Source of the DNA: Achromobacter agilis
GTDB lineage: Bacteria > Pseudomonadota > Gammaproteobacteria > Burkholderiales > Burkholderiaceae_B
Reading direction: 5' to 3'
DNA: 39,454 nucleotides
NCBI RefSeq assembly: GCF_900496965.1
Contig: NZ_UFQB01000040.1
Coordinates: forward strand, 1 to 39,454
Shown: one piece after another, positions 7,380 to 14,777 of the stretch
How positions within the stretch are numbered: the stretch's first letter is position 1
How the letters are laid out: each line of letters starts with the position of its first letter
The notes under the pieces: generated by a model
Database searches by the model: none
The model's input: the letters and a program-made list of their open reading frames with translations, nothing else
Told to the model about the DNA's origin: nothing
Translations under genes and position numbers: made by a program

Positions 7380-10109
7380 CTACGCAGGCGCCGCGGCGCC
7401 TGCCCTGCGAAGGATCAGGCCCTGGATCTCCGGTACACACGAGCCGCAGCCCGTGCCGCAGCCCAGGGTCGATTTCAACGCCGCCAGATCGCACCCGCGA
7501 TCGATCCCGGCCAGGATCGCCGTCTCGCTCACGCCGTTGCAAACGCATACCGTGCGCGACCGGCCCGCTCCCGCTATCCGCCCCATCAGCAGCTGCGCCA
7601 CGCCGGCCGGCGCAGCGCCGCCGCCGGCCCAGGACAGCAGCGCCTCCTGCGCCCGCAGGTCGCCGGCCAGCAGGAAGCCCTGCAGGGCGCCTTGCTCCAC
7701 CTTCACCCTGCGCATCAGGCCGCGCGAGGGATCGTCGAAAGCCACGTCCGGCCCGAGCAGCCCCAGCGCATCCGCCATGGCGTCCAGCAGCTCCGCCTGC
7801 GGCGCGGCCGGGGCCGCCAGGCGCATGCGCACCCCGCCCGCACCGACCGGCAGCACCACGGCGTAGTCGAAGCGCCGCAGCCAGGGCGCCAGACGCGCGC
7901 GCAGCGCCGCGCCATCGCCCTGCAGCCAACCCGCCGCCTGCCACGCCAGGCCGGCGGGTTCGGCGGACACGGCGCTGTGCTTGAGTTCCGGCTGGCGCGA
8001 AATCGGGTCGGCGGCCGGATTGGTCAGCGCGTTCACGCCCTGCCCCGCCATGTAGGCGCTGCCCCAATGCATCGGCAGAAAAGCGTGCCCCGGCCGCAGC
8101 GAGTCGTCCGCCTGCACGGGTAGCACCACACTACCCCGCCGCGACGCCAGCCGGGCCAGTGCGCCGGGATCCAGTTTGAACCGGCGCATGTCGTCGGGAT
8201 GCATGGACACCCAAGGCTCTTCGACATGCTGCGTCAGCGCGCGGGCCAGCGAGGTGCGCGCCATGGTGTGCCAATGGTCGCGCAAGCGGCCGGTGGTCAG
8301 CCGTAGTGGAAATTCCGGCGAGACGGCTTCGGCGACCGGGCGGTAGTCCACGTCGCAGAAACGGGCGCGTCCGGAGGGGGTCGGAAACACGCCGTCGGCA
8401 TACAACCGCGCCACGCCCTGTCCATCCCGATATGGCCATTGCTGCGGCCCGCTCGCGTGGAGCGTCGCGTAATCCAGCGCGCTGTAGTCCAGGTCCCGGC
8501 CGGCGGTCGTTCGGGCGTGCTCGGCGAAGACGTCGCTTTCATCCCGGTAGGCGAACAACGTTGCCTTGTCCGGCGCCATGCGGGCGGCCAGGCGCAGCGC
8601 GACGGCCTGCGCCAGCCGCCAGTCCGGCTGCGCGTCCCCCGGCGGATCGATCGCCGCCCGCACCCGGCTGATGCGCCGCTCCGAATTGGTCACCGTGCCG
8701 GATTTCTCGGGCCAGGTGGCAGCCGGCAGCACGAGGTCGGCGTAGGCCAGGGTCTCGGTGCCCGCGAACGCTTCCTGCACGATCACGAACTCGGCGCGCT
8801 CCAGCGCCGCGCGCACCCGGGCCTGGTCGGGCAGGGACTGGGCCGGGTTGGTGGCCGCGATCCACAGCAGCTTGATGCGCCCCTCCCCCACGGCATCGAA
8901 CATGTCCAGCGCGGTGGCGCCCGGTGTGCGCGGCAAGGAGTCCACGCCCCACAGCGCCGCGGATTCCTCGCGGTCCGCCGCCGAATCCGGATCGCGGTGG
9001 CCAGGTAGCAGCGTGGCCATGCCGCCGGCCTCCCGGCCGCCCATCGCGTTGGGTTGCCCCGTCAGCGAGAACGGCCCGGCGCCCGGCTTGCCGATCTGGC
9101 CGGTCGCCAGATGCAGGTGTATCAGCGCCGCGTTCTTGTCGGTGCCGCTGGTCGACTGGTTCAATCCCATGGTGTAGAGCGACAACGCCGCCCCCGCCCG
9201 GCCGAACCAGCGCGCCGCCTGGATAATGTCCTCGGCCGGCACGCCGCAGATCGCCTGCGCGGCTTGCGGCGTGTACCGTTGCGCGCGCGCCCTCAACGCC
9301 TCGAAGCCCTCGGTATGGCACTGGATGTAGCCGTGGTCCAGCAGGCCCTCCGCGTCCATGACGTGCAGCATCGCGTGGAACAGGGCCACGTCGGTGCCCG
9401 GCGCCAGCGGCAGATGCAGGTCCGCGAACGCCGCGGTGTCGGTGCGCCGCGGGTCCGCGACGATCACTTTCATGCCGGGGCGCCGCGCCCGCGCCGCTTC
9501 CAGCCGCCGGAACAGCACGGGATGCGCATACGCCATATTGGAGCCGGCGATCAACACCGTGTCCGCCAGGTCCAGGTCCTCGTAGCAGGCCGGCGGCGCA
9601 TCCGCGCCCAGCGTGCGCTTGTAGCCCGACACCGCGCTGGACATGCACAGGCGCGAGTTGGTGTCGATGTTGTTGGTGCCGGCCAGCGCGCGCGCCAGCT
9701 TGTTGAAGACCGCGTAATCCTCGGTTAGCAATTGCCCCGACAGATAGAAACCCACCGCATCGGGACCGTGCCGCGCGATCGTCTCGGCCAGCCTGTCCGC
9801 CGCGATATCCAACGCCCGGTCCAGCGCGATGCCGCGCATCGGCTGGGCGCGCGTTTCGCGCCATTGCGCCGACAGGACGCGCGCCCCGTCGCGCCGCACC
9901 GTGTCGGCCAATGCCAGCCCCTTGCTGCACAGCCTGCCGCGGTTCGCGGGGTGCCGCTCGTCGCCCCGCACCCGCGCCACGGCGCCGCCGCGCGTTTCCA
10001 CCAACACGCCGCAGCCGGTGCCGCAGTAGCAGCACACCGACGCCACCTCCCGCACGCCAGCCGGGGCCTCGTCCACGATATCGATCCGATGGGCCTTGGG
10101 CGCATCCAT
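7380..10109 (-). CDS. nasA: Assimilatory nitrate reductase, molybdopterin catalytic subunit
   Basis: A 909-residue cytoplasmic nitrate reductase that reduces nitrate to nitrite for nitrogen assimilation. The N-terminal [4Fe-4S] site is CCYCGTGCG plus Cys61 (Cys26, 29, 33, 61). The molybdopterin oxidoreductase body includes NNIDTNSRLCMSSAV, with the Cys expected to ligate molybdenum, GLNQSTSGTDKNA and TGQPNAMGGREAGG. The dinucleotide-binding domain includes RLTTGRLRDHWHTMARTS. The last 60 residues add a BFD-like [2Fe-2S] domain (CVCNGVSE, then GCGTGCGSC, about 855-891), as in Klebsiella-type NasA. It is the last gene of the operon, starting 3 bases after the stop of the FAD/NADH gene, with GGAG just upstream. 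Electrons presumably come from that neighbour. Confidence 0.96.
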   Translation of the reverse strand: MDAPKAHRIDIVDEAPAGVREVASVCCYCGTGCGVLVETRGGAVARVRGDERHPANRGRLCSKGLALADTVRRDGARVLSAQWRETRAQPMRGIALDRALDIAADRLAETIARHGPDAVGFYLSGQLLTEDYAVFNKLARALAGTNNIDTNSRLCMSSAVSGYKRTLGADAPPACYEDLDLADTVLIAGSNMAYAHPVLFRRLEAARARRPGMKVIVADPRRTDTAAFADLHLPLAPGTDVALFHAMLHVMDAEGLLDHGYIQCHTEGFEALRARAQRYTPQAAQAICGVPAEDIIQAARWFGRAGAALSLYTMGLNQSTSGTDKNAALIHLHLATGQIGKPGAGPFSLTGQPNAMGGREAGGMATLLPGHRDPDSAADREESAALWGVDSLPRTPGATALDMFDAVGEGRIKLLWIAATNPAQSLPDQARVRAALERAEFVIVQEAFAGTETLAYADLVLPAATWPEKSGTVTNSERRISRVRAAIDPPGDAQPDWRLAQAVALRLAARMAPDKATLFAYRDESDVFAEHARTTAGRDLDYSALDYATLHASGPQQWPYRDGQGVARLYADGVFPTPSGRARFCDVDYRPVAEAVSPEFPLRLTTGRLRDHWHTMARTSLARALTQHVEEPWVSMHPDDMRRFKLDPGALARLASRRGSVVLPVQADDSLRPGHAFLPMHWGSAYMAGQGVNALTNPAADPISRQPELKHSAVSAEPAGLAWQAAGWLQGDGAALRARLAPWLRRFDYAVVLPVGAGGVRMRLAAPAAPQAELLDAMADALGLLGPDVAFDDPSRGLMRRVKVEQGALQGFLLAGDLRAQEALLSWAGGGAAPAGVAQLLMGRIAGAGRSRTVCVCNGVSETAILAGIDRGCDLAALKSTLGCGTGCGSCVPEIQGLILRRAGAAAPA

Positions 10110-10112
10110 TGC

Positions 10113-11333
10113 TTATTCTCCCGCCGCGCCTTCGCCGAACATGAGCTGGTCGCGCAAGGCGCCGATGCGCCTGCCTTCCCGGATCAGCCGGACATACCAT
10201 GCGCTGTCCGCCGTGTCGCCGTACAGGCAGGCGCCCACCAGCTTGTCGTCGCGGATCACCAGTTTCTTGTAGACACCGCCCAGGGAATCGGCCAGCGTGA
10301 TGGACTCGGCCTGCTGGCCGCCGGCGAAGTCGCCCGCGGAAAACAGATCGATGCCGGTGACCTTCAAGCGGGTGGCGGTCAGGCTGCCTTCGTAGCGGCC
10401 GATGCCGTGCAGCGCCAGATGATTCGCCGCCACTTTCGCCTGCTCGAACAAGGGCGCGACCAGCCCGTAGGCGGTGCCGCGGTGGCTCACGCATTCGCCC
10501 ACCGCATAGATGCGCGGGTCATAGGTCTGCAAGGTATCGCTGACCACCACGCCGCGGTTCACATGCAGCCCGCTGCCCTCAGCCAGCTCGGTGTTCGGCC
10601 TTACGCCGACCGCCATCACCACCAGGTCCGCCGGTATCTCTTCCCCGTCCGCGAAGCGCAGCGCGCGCACTCGCCCCCCGTCACCGCCCAGGATCGCCTG
10701 GGTCTGGCGCCGCAGCAGGAATTTCAGCCCGCGCGCCTCCAGGCTCTGGCGCAGCAAGGCTGCGGCGCCGCCGTCCAGTTGCCGGTCCAGCAGCGAGCCG
10801 CCCAAATGCACCACCGACACGTCCATGCCGCGCGCGGCCAGACCGTTGGCGGCCTCCAGGCCCAGCAACCCGCCGCCGATCACGACCGCGTGCCGATAAC
10901 GCGACGACGCGTCGATCATCAGGTTCACGTCGCCGATATCGCGAAAGGCGATGACGCCATCCAGGTCGCTGCCCGGCACCGGCAAGATGAACGGCTTCGA
11001 ACCCGTGGCCAGCAACAGCCGGTCATAGGGCACGGCGGAGCCGTCGTCCGCAAGCACCATGCGCCGCGCGCGGTTCACGCCGACCACCTTGCGCTTGAGC
11101 AGCAGGCGGATGCCGTGGCGGGCGTACCAGTCCTCATCATTGAGCACGATATCCCGCAGGGTCTGCTCGCCGGTCAGCACCGGCGACAGCAGGATCCGGT
11201 TGTAGTTGGTGTAGGGCTCGGCGCCGAACACCGTGATGTCGTACAGGTCCGGCGCCAGCTTCAGCAGCTCTTCCAGCGTGCGTATGCCCGCCATACCGTT
11301 GCCGACCACCACCAGCTTCTGCTTCGCGTCCAT
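10113..11333 (-). CDS. nasC: NADH/FAD oxidoreductase of the nitrate reductase (NirB N-terminal module)
   Basis: A 406-residue flavoprotein matching only the FAD/NAD(P)H module of NirB-type nitrite reductases. The first Rossmann motif is VVVGNGMAGIRTLEELL (about 8-24), then the typical GAEPYTNYNRILLSPVL, ATGSKPFILPVPG, the NADH-binding VVIGGGLLGLEAANGL (about 150-165) and YAVGECVSHRG. The chain stops where NirB would continue into its [2Fe-2S] and siroheme domains, so it cannot reduce nitrite. Its position between the importer and nasA points to the role of Klebsiella NasC: passing electrons from NADH to NasA. The start at ATG 11333 sits 8 bases after the nasD stop. The symbol is by function and order. 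Confidence 0.87.
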   Translation of the reverse strand: MDAKQKLVVVGNGMAGIRTLEELLKLAPDLYDITVFGAEPYTNYNRILLSPVLTGEQTLRDIVLNDEDWYARHGIRLLLKRKVVGVNRARRMVLADDGSAVPYDRLLLATGSKPFILPVPGSDLDGVIAFRDIGDVNLMIDASSRYRHAVVIGGGLLGLEAANGLAARGMDVSVVHLGGSLLDRQLDGGAAALLRQSLEARGLKFLLRRQTQAILGGDGGRVRALRFADGEEIPADLVVMAVGVRPNTELAEGSGLHVNRGVVVSDTLQTYDPRIYAVGECVSHRGTAYGLVAPLFEQAKVAANHLALHGIGRYEGSLTATRLKVTGIDLFSAGDFAGGQQAESITLADSLGGVYKKLVIRDDKLVGACLYGDTADSAWYVRLIREGRRIGALRDQLMFGEGAAGE

Positions 11334-11341
11334 GGCGGCCT

Positions 11342-12217
11342 CTAGGCGGCGGCGCGCGAGGCGCCGGCCTCGGCAAGCGGCTCCGGGCTCGCGGCAAGGC
11401 CGGCGTTGGCCTGCGCCGCGGCCCGCGAACGTTCGGGGTTGCCGTGGCGGCGATGCAGGAAGTCCACCACCGCGGCGCGGCAGGCCAGGTAGGCGGCGTC
11501 GTTGGCCAGGCGCACGCGGTCGCGCGGCCGCGGCAAGGGCACCGGGAGGATCTCGCCGATGGTCGCCGCCGGCCCGTTGGTCAACATCACGATACGGTCG
11601 GACAACAGCACCGCCTCGTCCACGTCGTGCGTGACCATGATGGCGGTGGTGCGCGTCTTGGCAACGATCTTCAGCAGTTCGTCCTGCAGATGCGCCCGGG
11701 TCAGCGCATCGAGCGCGCCGAACGGTTCGTCCATCAACAGCACGCCCGGTTCGATCGCCAGCGCCCGCGCAATTCCCACGCGCTGCTTCATGCCGCCGGA
11801 AATCTCGCGCGGCAGCTTGTTCTGCGCCGGCAGCAGGCCCACCAGATCCAGGGCGGCACGCGTGCGCTCGTCCAGCTGCGCCCGCTTCTCGGAGGCGCCG
11901 AAGACCCGTTCCACCGCCAGGTGCACGTTCTGGAAACAGCTTAGCCAGGGCAGCAGCGAATGGTTCTGGAACACCACGGCGCGGTCCGGGCCCGGGCCCG
12001 TGATCTCGCGCTCCGCGCACAGCAGCACGCCGCTGGTGGGGCGCGCCAGGCCCGCGATCAGGTTCAGCAGGGTCGATTTGCCGCAGCCCGAATGGCCGAT
12101 CAAGGTAATGAACTCGCCTTGCTCCACGGTCAGGTCGATGTCGCGCAGCGCCACGAAAGCGCCCTTGCGGGTGTTGAACGTCTGCCCGACGCGTTCAATG
12201 CGTACGAATTTCTTCAT
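11342..12217 (-). CDS. nasD: Nitrate ABC importer, ATP-binding subunit
   Basis: A 291-residue ABC ATPase of the nitrate/sulfonate/taurine family (NrtD/NasD). Walker A is GHSGCGKST (41-49), the signature is ISGGMKQR (139-146) and Walker B is VLLMDEPFGALD (159-170), followed by the switch His in MVTHDVDEA. The first 260 residues are the standard ATPase. The last 30 (AAAQANAGLAASPEPLAEAGASRAAA) are a low-complexity Ala-rich tail. It powers uptake through the NasE permease at the inner membrane. Substrate specificity is inferred from the operon. The nasE stop lies 4 bases before the start. Confidence 0.94.
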   Translation of the reverse strand: MKKFVRIERVGQTFNTRKGAFVALRDIDLTVEQGEFITLIGHSGCGKSTLLNLIAGLARPTSGVLLCAEREITGPGPDRAVVFQNHSLLPWLSCFQNVHLAVERVFGASEKRAQLDERTRAALDLVGLLPAQNKLPREISGGMKQRVGIARALAIEPGVLLMDEPFGALDALTRAHLQDELLKIVAKTRTTAIMVTHDVDEAVLLSDRIVMLTNGPAATIGEILPVPLPRPRDRVRLANDAAYLACRAAVVDFLHRRHGNPERSRAAAQANAGLAASPEPLAEAGASRAAA

Positions 12218-12221
12218 GGCG

Positions 12222-13052
12222 CTATTCCTCGGTGTAGGTGAAGCGGCGGGCCAGCGCGACCAGCATGGTTTCGAGCAACAGCCCTACGATGCCGATCACG
12301 AAAATGGCGATGACGATGTGCTCGACCTTCAGGTTGTTCCACTCATCCCAGAGCCAGAAGCCGATACCCGTGCCGCCGGTCAGCATCTCCGCCGCCACGA
12401 TCACCAGCCACGCGGTGCCGATGGACAGGCGCACGCCGGTCAGCATGTAGGGCAGCACGGCGGGCATCAGCACCTTGGTGGTCACCTTCCATTCGGACAG
12501 GTTCAGCACCCGCGCCACGTTCAGATAGTCCTGCGGAACGCGCGACACGCCAACCGCGGTGTTGATGATCATGGGCCAGATCGAACAGATGAAAATGGCC
12601 CAGATGGCGGCGGGGTTGGCCGCCTTGAACAACAGCAGCCCCAACGGCAGCCAGGCCAGCGGCGACACCGGCCGCAGCAGGCTGACGATGGGCGAGAACA
12701 TTGCACGCGCCGCCGCGTAGCGGCCGATGACGAAGCCGGCGGGAATGCCGATCAGCGCGGCCAGGCCGAAGCCGACCGCCACGCGCTGCAGCGACGCCAG
12801 CAGATTCCAGCCGATGCCCTTGTCATTGGGGCCGTTGTCGTAGAACGGATCGGAAAAAAGTTCGACGGCCGCGCGCCAGGTGACGCCCGGCGCGGGGATT
12901 TCCGGTATCCGCATCGCCACCACCTGCCACACCAGCACGAATAGCGCGAAGCCCGCCACGGGCCCCGCCACGGCCCGCAGCGCGGACTCTAGGCGTTCGC
13001 GCCAGAGGGCGATGAACGCATCGCCGCGGCGCATCGTCGTTACGGTAGACAT
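12222..13052 (-). CDS. nasE: Nitrate ABC importer, permease subunit
   Basis: A 276-residue inner-membrane protein of the BPD transport permease family (NrtB/NasE, related to SsuC/TauC). A first membrane helix at about 28-47 is followed by the TM domain, with LLASLQRVAVGFGLAALIGIPAGFVIGR leading into it. The cytoplasmic coupling segment is seen as YLNVARVLNLSEWKVTTKVLMPAVLPYMLTG (the EAA-type loop that docks on NasD). The IGFWLWDEWNNLKVEHIVIAI end is typical of the nitrate branch. It lies 25 bases after the nasF stop in the operon nasF-nasE-nasD-nasC-nasA. Confidence 0.94.
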   Translation of the reverse strand: MSTVTTMRRGDAFIALWRERLESALRAVAGPVAGFALFVLVWQVVAMRIPEIPAPGVTWRAAVELFSDPFYDNGPNDKGIGWNLLASLQRVAVGFGLAALIGIPAGFVIGRYAAARAMFSPIVSLLRPVSPLAWLPLGLLLFKAANPAAIWAIFICSIWPMIINTAVGVSRVPQDYLNVARVLNLSEWKVTTKVLMPAVLPYMLTGVRLSIGTAWLVIVAAEMLTGGTGIGFWLWDEWNNLKVEHIVIAIFVIGIVGLLLETMLVALARRFTYTEE

Positions 13053-13077
13053 TGCATGCCCCTTTCTGTGTTGGCGC

Positions 13078-14379
13078 TCAGGCCTTGACCTTGAATCCGT
13101 CGGCGTAGGCGGCGGGGTTGCTGCCGTCCCACGCCACGCCGTCGATGAGTTTCGAGCTACGCATCTCGCTGGCCGGCAGCGGCACGCCGGCTGCCTGCGC
13201 GGCCTGCTTGTAGAGCTCGATCCGGTTGACCTGCCTGGCCATCGCCAGATAGTCGGGATGCTCCTTGAGCAGCCCCCAGCGCTTGTGTTGCGTGAGGAAC
13301 CACATGCCGTCGCTCAGATACGGGAAATTGGCGGAGCCGTCGGCGTAGAAGCGCATGGCGTGCTCGTCCGTCCAGCGCTTGCCCAACCCGTCTTCGTAGC
13401 GGCCCAGCATGCGGTCCACGATGCCGCTGGCGTCCGTATTGACGTAGGACTTGGCCGCGATGGTCTCGGCGGTTTTCTGGCGATTGGCGGGCGAGGCGTC
13501 GATCCACTTGCCCGCTTCGAGAATGGCGGCGGTCACCGCGCGCGCCGTGTTCGGATGGCGCGACACGAAATCCGCGCTCGTGCCCAGCACCTTCTCCGGG
13601 TGGTCCGTCCAGATGCCCTGCGTGGTCACCGCGGTGTAGCCGATCTTGTCCAGGATGGCCCGCGCGCCCCACGGCTCTCCTACGCAATAGCCGTCCATAT
13701 TGCCCACGCGCATGTTGGCAACCATCTGCGGCGGGGGCACGGTGATGACCTTGGCGTCCTTCATGGGATTGATGCCGTAGGCCGCCAGCCAGTAATACAG
13801 CCACATCGCGTGCGTGCCGGTGGGAAAGGTCTGGGCGAAGGTGTATTCGCGCTTGTCGGACGCCATCAGCCTGGCCAGCGATTCGCCATCGCGCACGCCC
13901 GCCTCCAGCAGCTTGTTCGACAGCGTGATCGCCTGGCCGTTCTGGTTCAGGCTCATCAGCACGGCCATGTCCTTCTTCGGTCCGCCTATGCCCAGGTGCA
14001 CGCCGTAGACCAGGCCATAGAGCACGTGCGCCATGTCCAGTTCGCCGTTCATGAGCTTGTCGCGCACGGCGGCCCAGGAGGCTTCCTTGGAAGGGGTGAT
14101 CGTCACGCCGTGCTTCTTGTCTATGCCCAGCACCGAGGCCATCACGACCGAGGCGCAGTCGGTCAGCGGGATAAAGCCGATCTTGACCTCGGTTTTCTCG
14201 GGCGCGTCGGTGCCGGCCGCCCAGGCGCCCGCGCGCACCAGCGGATCGACCAGCGACAGCAGGCTGGCGCCGGCCACCGCGCGCGCCGTGCCGCTCAGCC
14301 ATTTGCGGCGTCCGGCGTTGGCGCCGGGGTCACCGCTCCTGGCGGCGTCGGACGAAGGGCTACGGGTCACTGGCGTCAT
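13078..14379 (-). CDS. nasF: Nitrate ABC importer, substrate-binding protein (Tat-type leader)
   Basis: A 433-residue NrtA/NasF-type binding protein. The N-terminus has a twin-arginine motif (GRRKWLSGTARAVAGASLLSL), predicting Tat export to the periplasm. The mature body starts at EVKIGFIPLTDCASVVMA and carries family hallmarks: KEASWAAVRDKLMNGELDMAH, FPTGTHAMWLYYWLAAYGI, MRVGNMDGYCVGEPWGARA and FVSRHPNTARAVTAAILEA. AGGAG stands 6 bases before the ATG at 14379; another ATG four bases upstream is in a different frame. The leader terminator lies only a few bases before this ribosome binding site. It is the first gene of the operon. Confidence 0.95.
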   Translation of the reverse strand: MTPVTRSPSSDAARSGDPGANAGRRKWLSGTARAVAGASLLSLVDPLVRAGAWAAGTDAPEKTEVKIGFIPLTDCASVVMASVLGIDKKHGVTITPSKEASWAAVRDKLMNGELDMAHVLYGLVYGVHLGIGGPKKDMAVLMSLNQNGQAITLSNKLLEAGVRDGESLARLMASDKREYTFAQTFPTGTHAMWLYYWLAAYGINPMKDAKVITVPPPQMVANMRVGNMDGYCVGEPWGARAILDKIGYTAVTTQGIWTDHPEKVLGTSADFVSRHPNTARAVTAAILEAGKWIDASPANRQKTAETIAAKSYVNTDASGIVDRMLGRYEDGLGKRWTDEHAMRFYADGSANFPYLSDGMWFLTQHKRWGLLKEHPDYLAMARQVNRIELYKQAAQAAGVPLPASEMRSSKLIDGVAWDGSNPAAYADGFKVKA

Positions 14380-14393
14380 GCATGGCTCCTGGC

Positions 14394-14447
14394 GAAAAAA
14401 AACGTCCCGCGCGCCACGGAACCCAATCCGATGGCGCTGCGGAACGT
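14394..14447 (-). terminator. Leader terminator of the nas operon
   Basis: On the minus strand, ACGTTCCGC then GCGCCA (14432-14447, one bulged base) pairs with TGGCGC then GCGGGACGT (14402-14416). The hairpin runs straight into eight T (14395-14402), just upstream of the nasF ribosome binding site. This is a strong intrinsic terminator placed in the leader, so the operon is off unless it is prevented from folding. Its 5' arm shares bases 14441-14447 with hairpin P2. Confidence 0.93.
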
Positions 14448-14456
14448 CGTTGTCCC
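14441..14456 (-). promoter_or_regulatory. ANTAR hexaloop hairpin P2
   Basis: Minus-strand GGGAC-AACGAC-GTTCC: a 5-bp stem (one G-U) with a six-base loop having A at position 1 and G at position 4, as in known ANTAR targets. Its 3' arm is the start of the terminator's 5' arm, so the two structures exclude each other. Confidence 0.85.
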
Positions 14457-14482
14457 TTGCCGCGGGTTGCGGCGCATTGCGG

Positions 14483-14506
14483 CGGGCAACCTTCGTTGGC
14501 CGCCCG
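14483..14506 (-). promoter_or_regulatory. ANTAR hexaloop hairpin P1
   Basis: On the minus strand, CGGGCGGCC pairs with GGTTGCCCG over 9 bp (two G-U) around the loop AACGAA, again with A1 and G4. It begins at or within a few bases of the predicted start of transcription (about 14506) and is separated from P2 by 26 bases. P1 plus P2 make the two-hexaloop element bound by dimeric ANTAR proteins such as EutV and NasR. Confidence 0.87.
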
Positions 14507-14516
14507 ATTCCACTCA

Positions 14517-14532
14517 AGCAAATGCCGTGCCA
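14517..14532 (-). promoter_or_regulatory. Sigma-54 promoter of the nas operon
   Basis: Minus-strand TGGCACGGCATTTGCT is a perfect match to the RpoN -24/-12 consensus TGGCACG-N4-TTGCW. It places the transcript start near 14506, about 127 bases before the nasF ATG. Confidence 0.93.
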
Positions 14533-14631
14533 GACATGAAAAACCAGGGCCCGATGGGCTGCCGGGCCGCATTCGCCCTGGCTCGGGCCAGAATCCCGGT
14601 GCGCCGTTCGAGATACTGGAAAACAGGGCGC

Positions 14632-14646
14632 GAACCAACTTGGTGC
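14632..14646. promoter_or_regulatory. NtrC-like binding site, proximal
   Basis: GAACCAACTTGGTGC matches the classical enhancer GCACCAACATGGTGC of the E. coli glnA promoter at 13 of 15 bases and is a near-perfect palindrome (ACCAA-C-TTGGT). Its centre lies about 133 bases upstream of the nas start and about 122 bases upstream of the predicted nasT start. Confidence 0.8.
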
Positions 14647-14664
14647 GAAGCCGGTTGCGGCGGC

Positions 14665-14679
14665 GCACCATCCGCGTGC
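14665..14679. promoter_or_regulatory. NtrC-like binding site, distal
   Basis: GCACCATCCGCGTGC keeps one perfect half-site (GCACCA) and a weaker second half (GCGTGC for TGGTGC). Its centre is 33 bases from the neighbouring site, three helical turns, the spacing seen between the two strong NtrC sites at glnA. Confidence 0.62.
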
Positions 14680-14734
14680 GGTCCGCGCTCCGCCGCTGTG
14701 CGCGCGGACCGGGCGCCGCCGCCGCCGGACGCGA

Positions 14735-14750
14735 TGGCATGGAACTTGCA
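14735..14750 (+). promoter_or_regulatory. Sigma-54 promoter of nasT
   Basis: TGGCATGGAACTTGCA matches the -24/-12 consensus with one mismatch (CAT for CAC) and correct GG-N10-GC spacing. The predicted start is near 14761, giving a 17-base leader that holds just the AGGGGGGA ribosome binding site of nasT. Confidence 0.82.
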
Positions 14751-14777
14751 TGAGTGCCCTCATCAGGGGGGAATCTC

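Noticed and set aside
8539..10494. Open frame of about 650 codons on the minus strand overlapping nasA and nasC in another frame
   Set aside because: Both overlapped genes are firmly identified; this frame has Gly/Arg-rich shadow composition and no motif.
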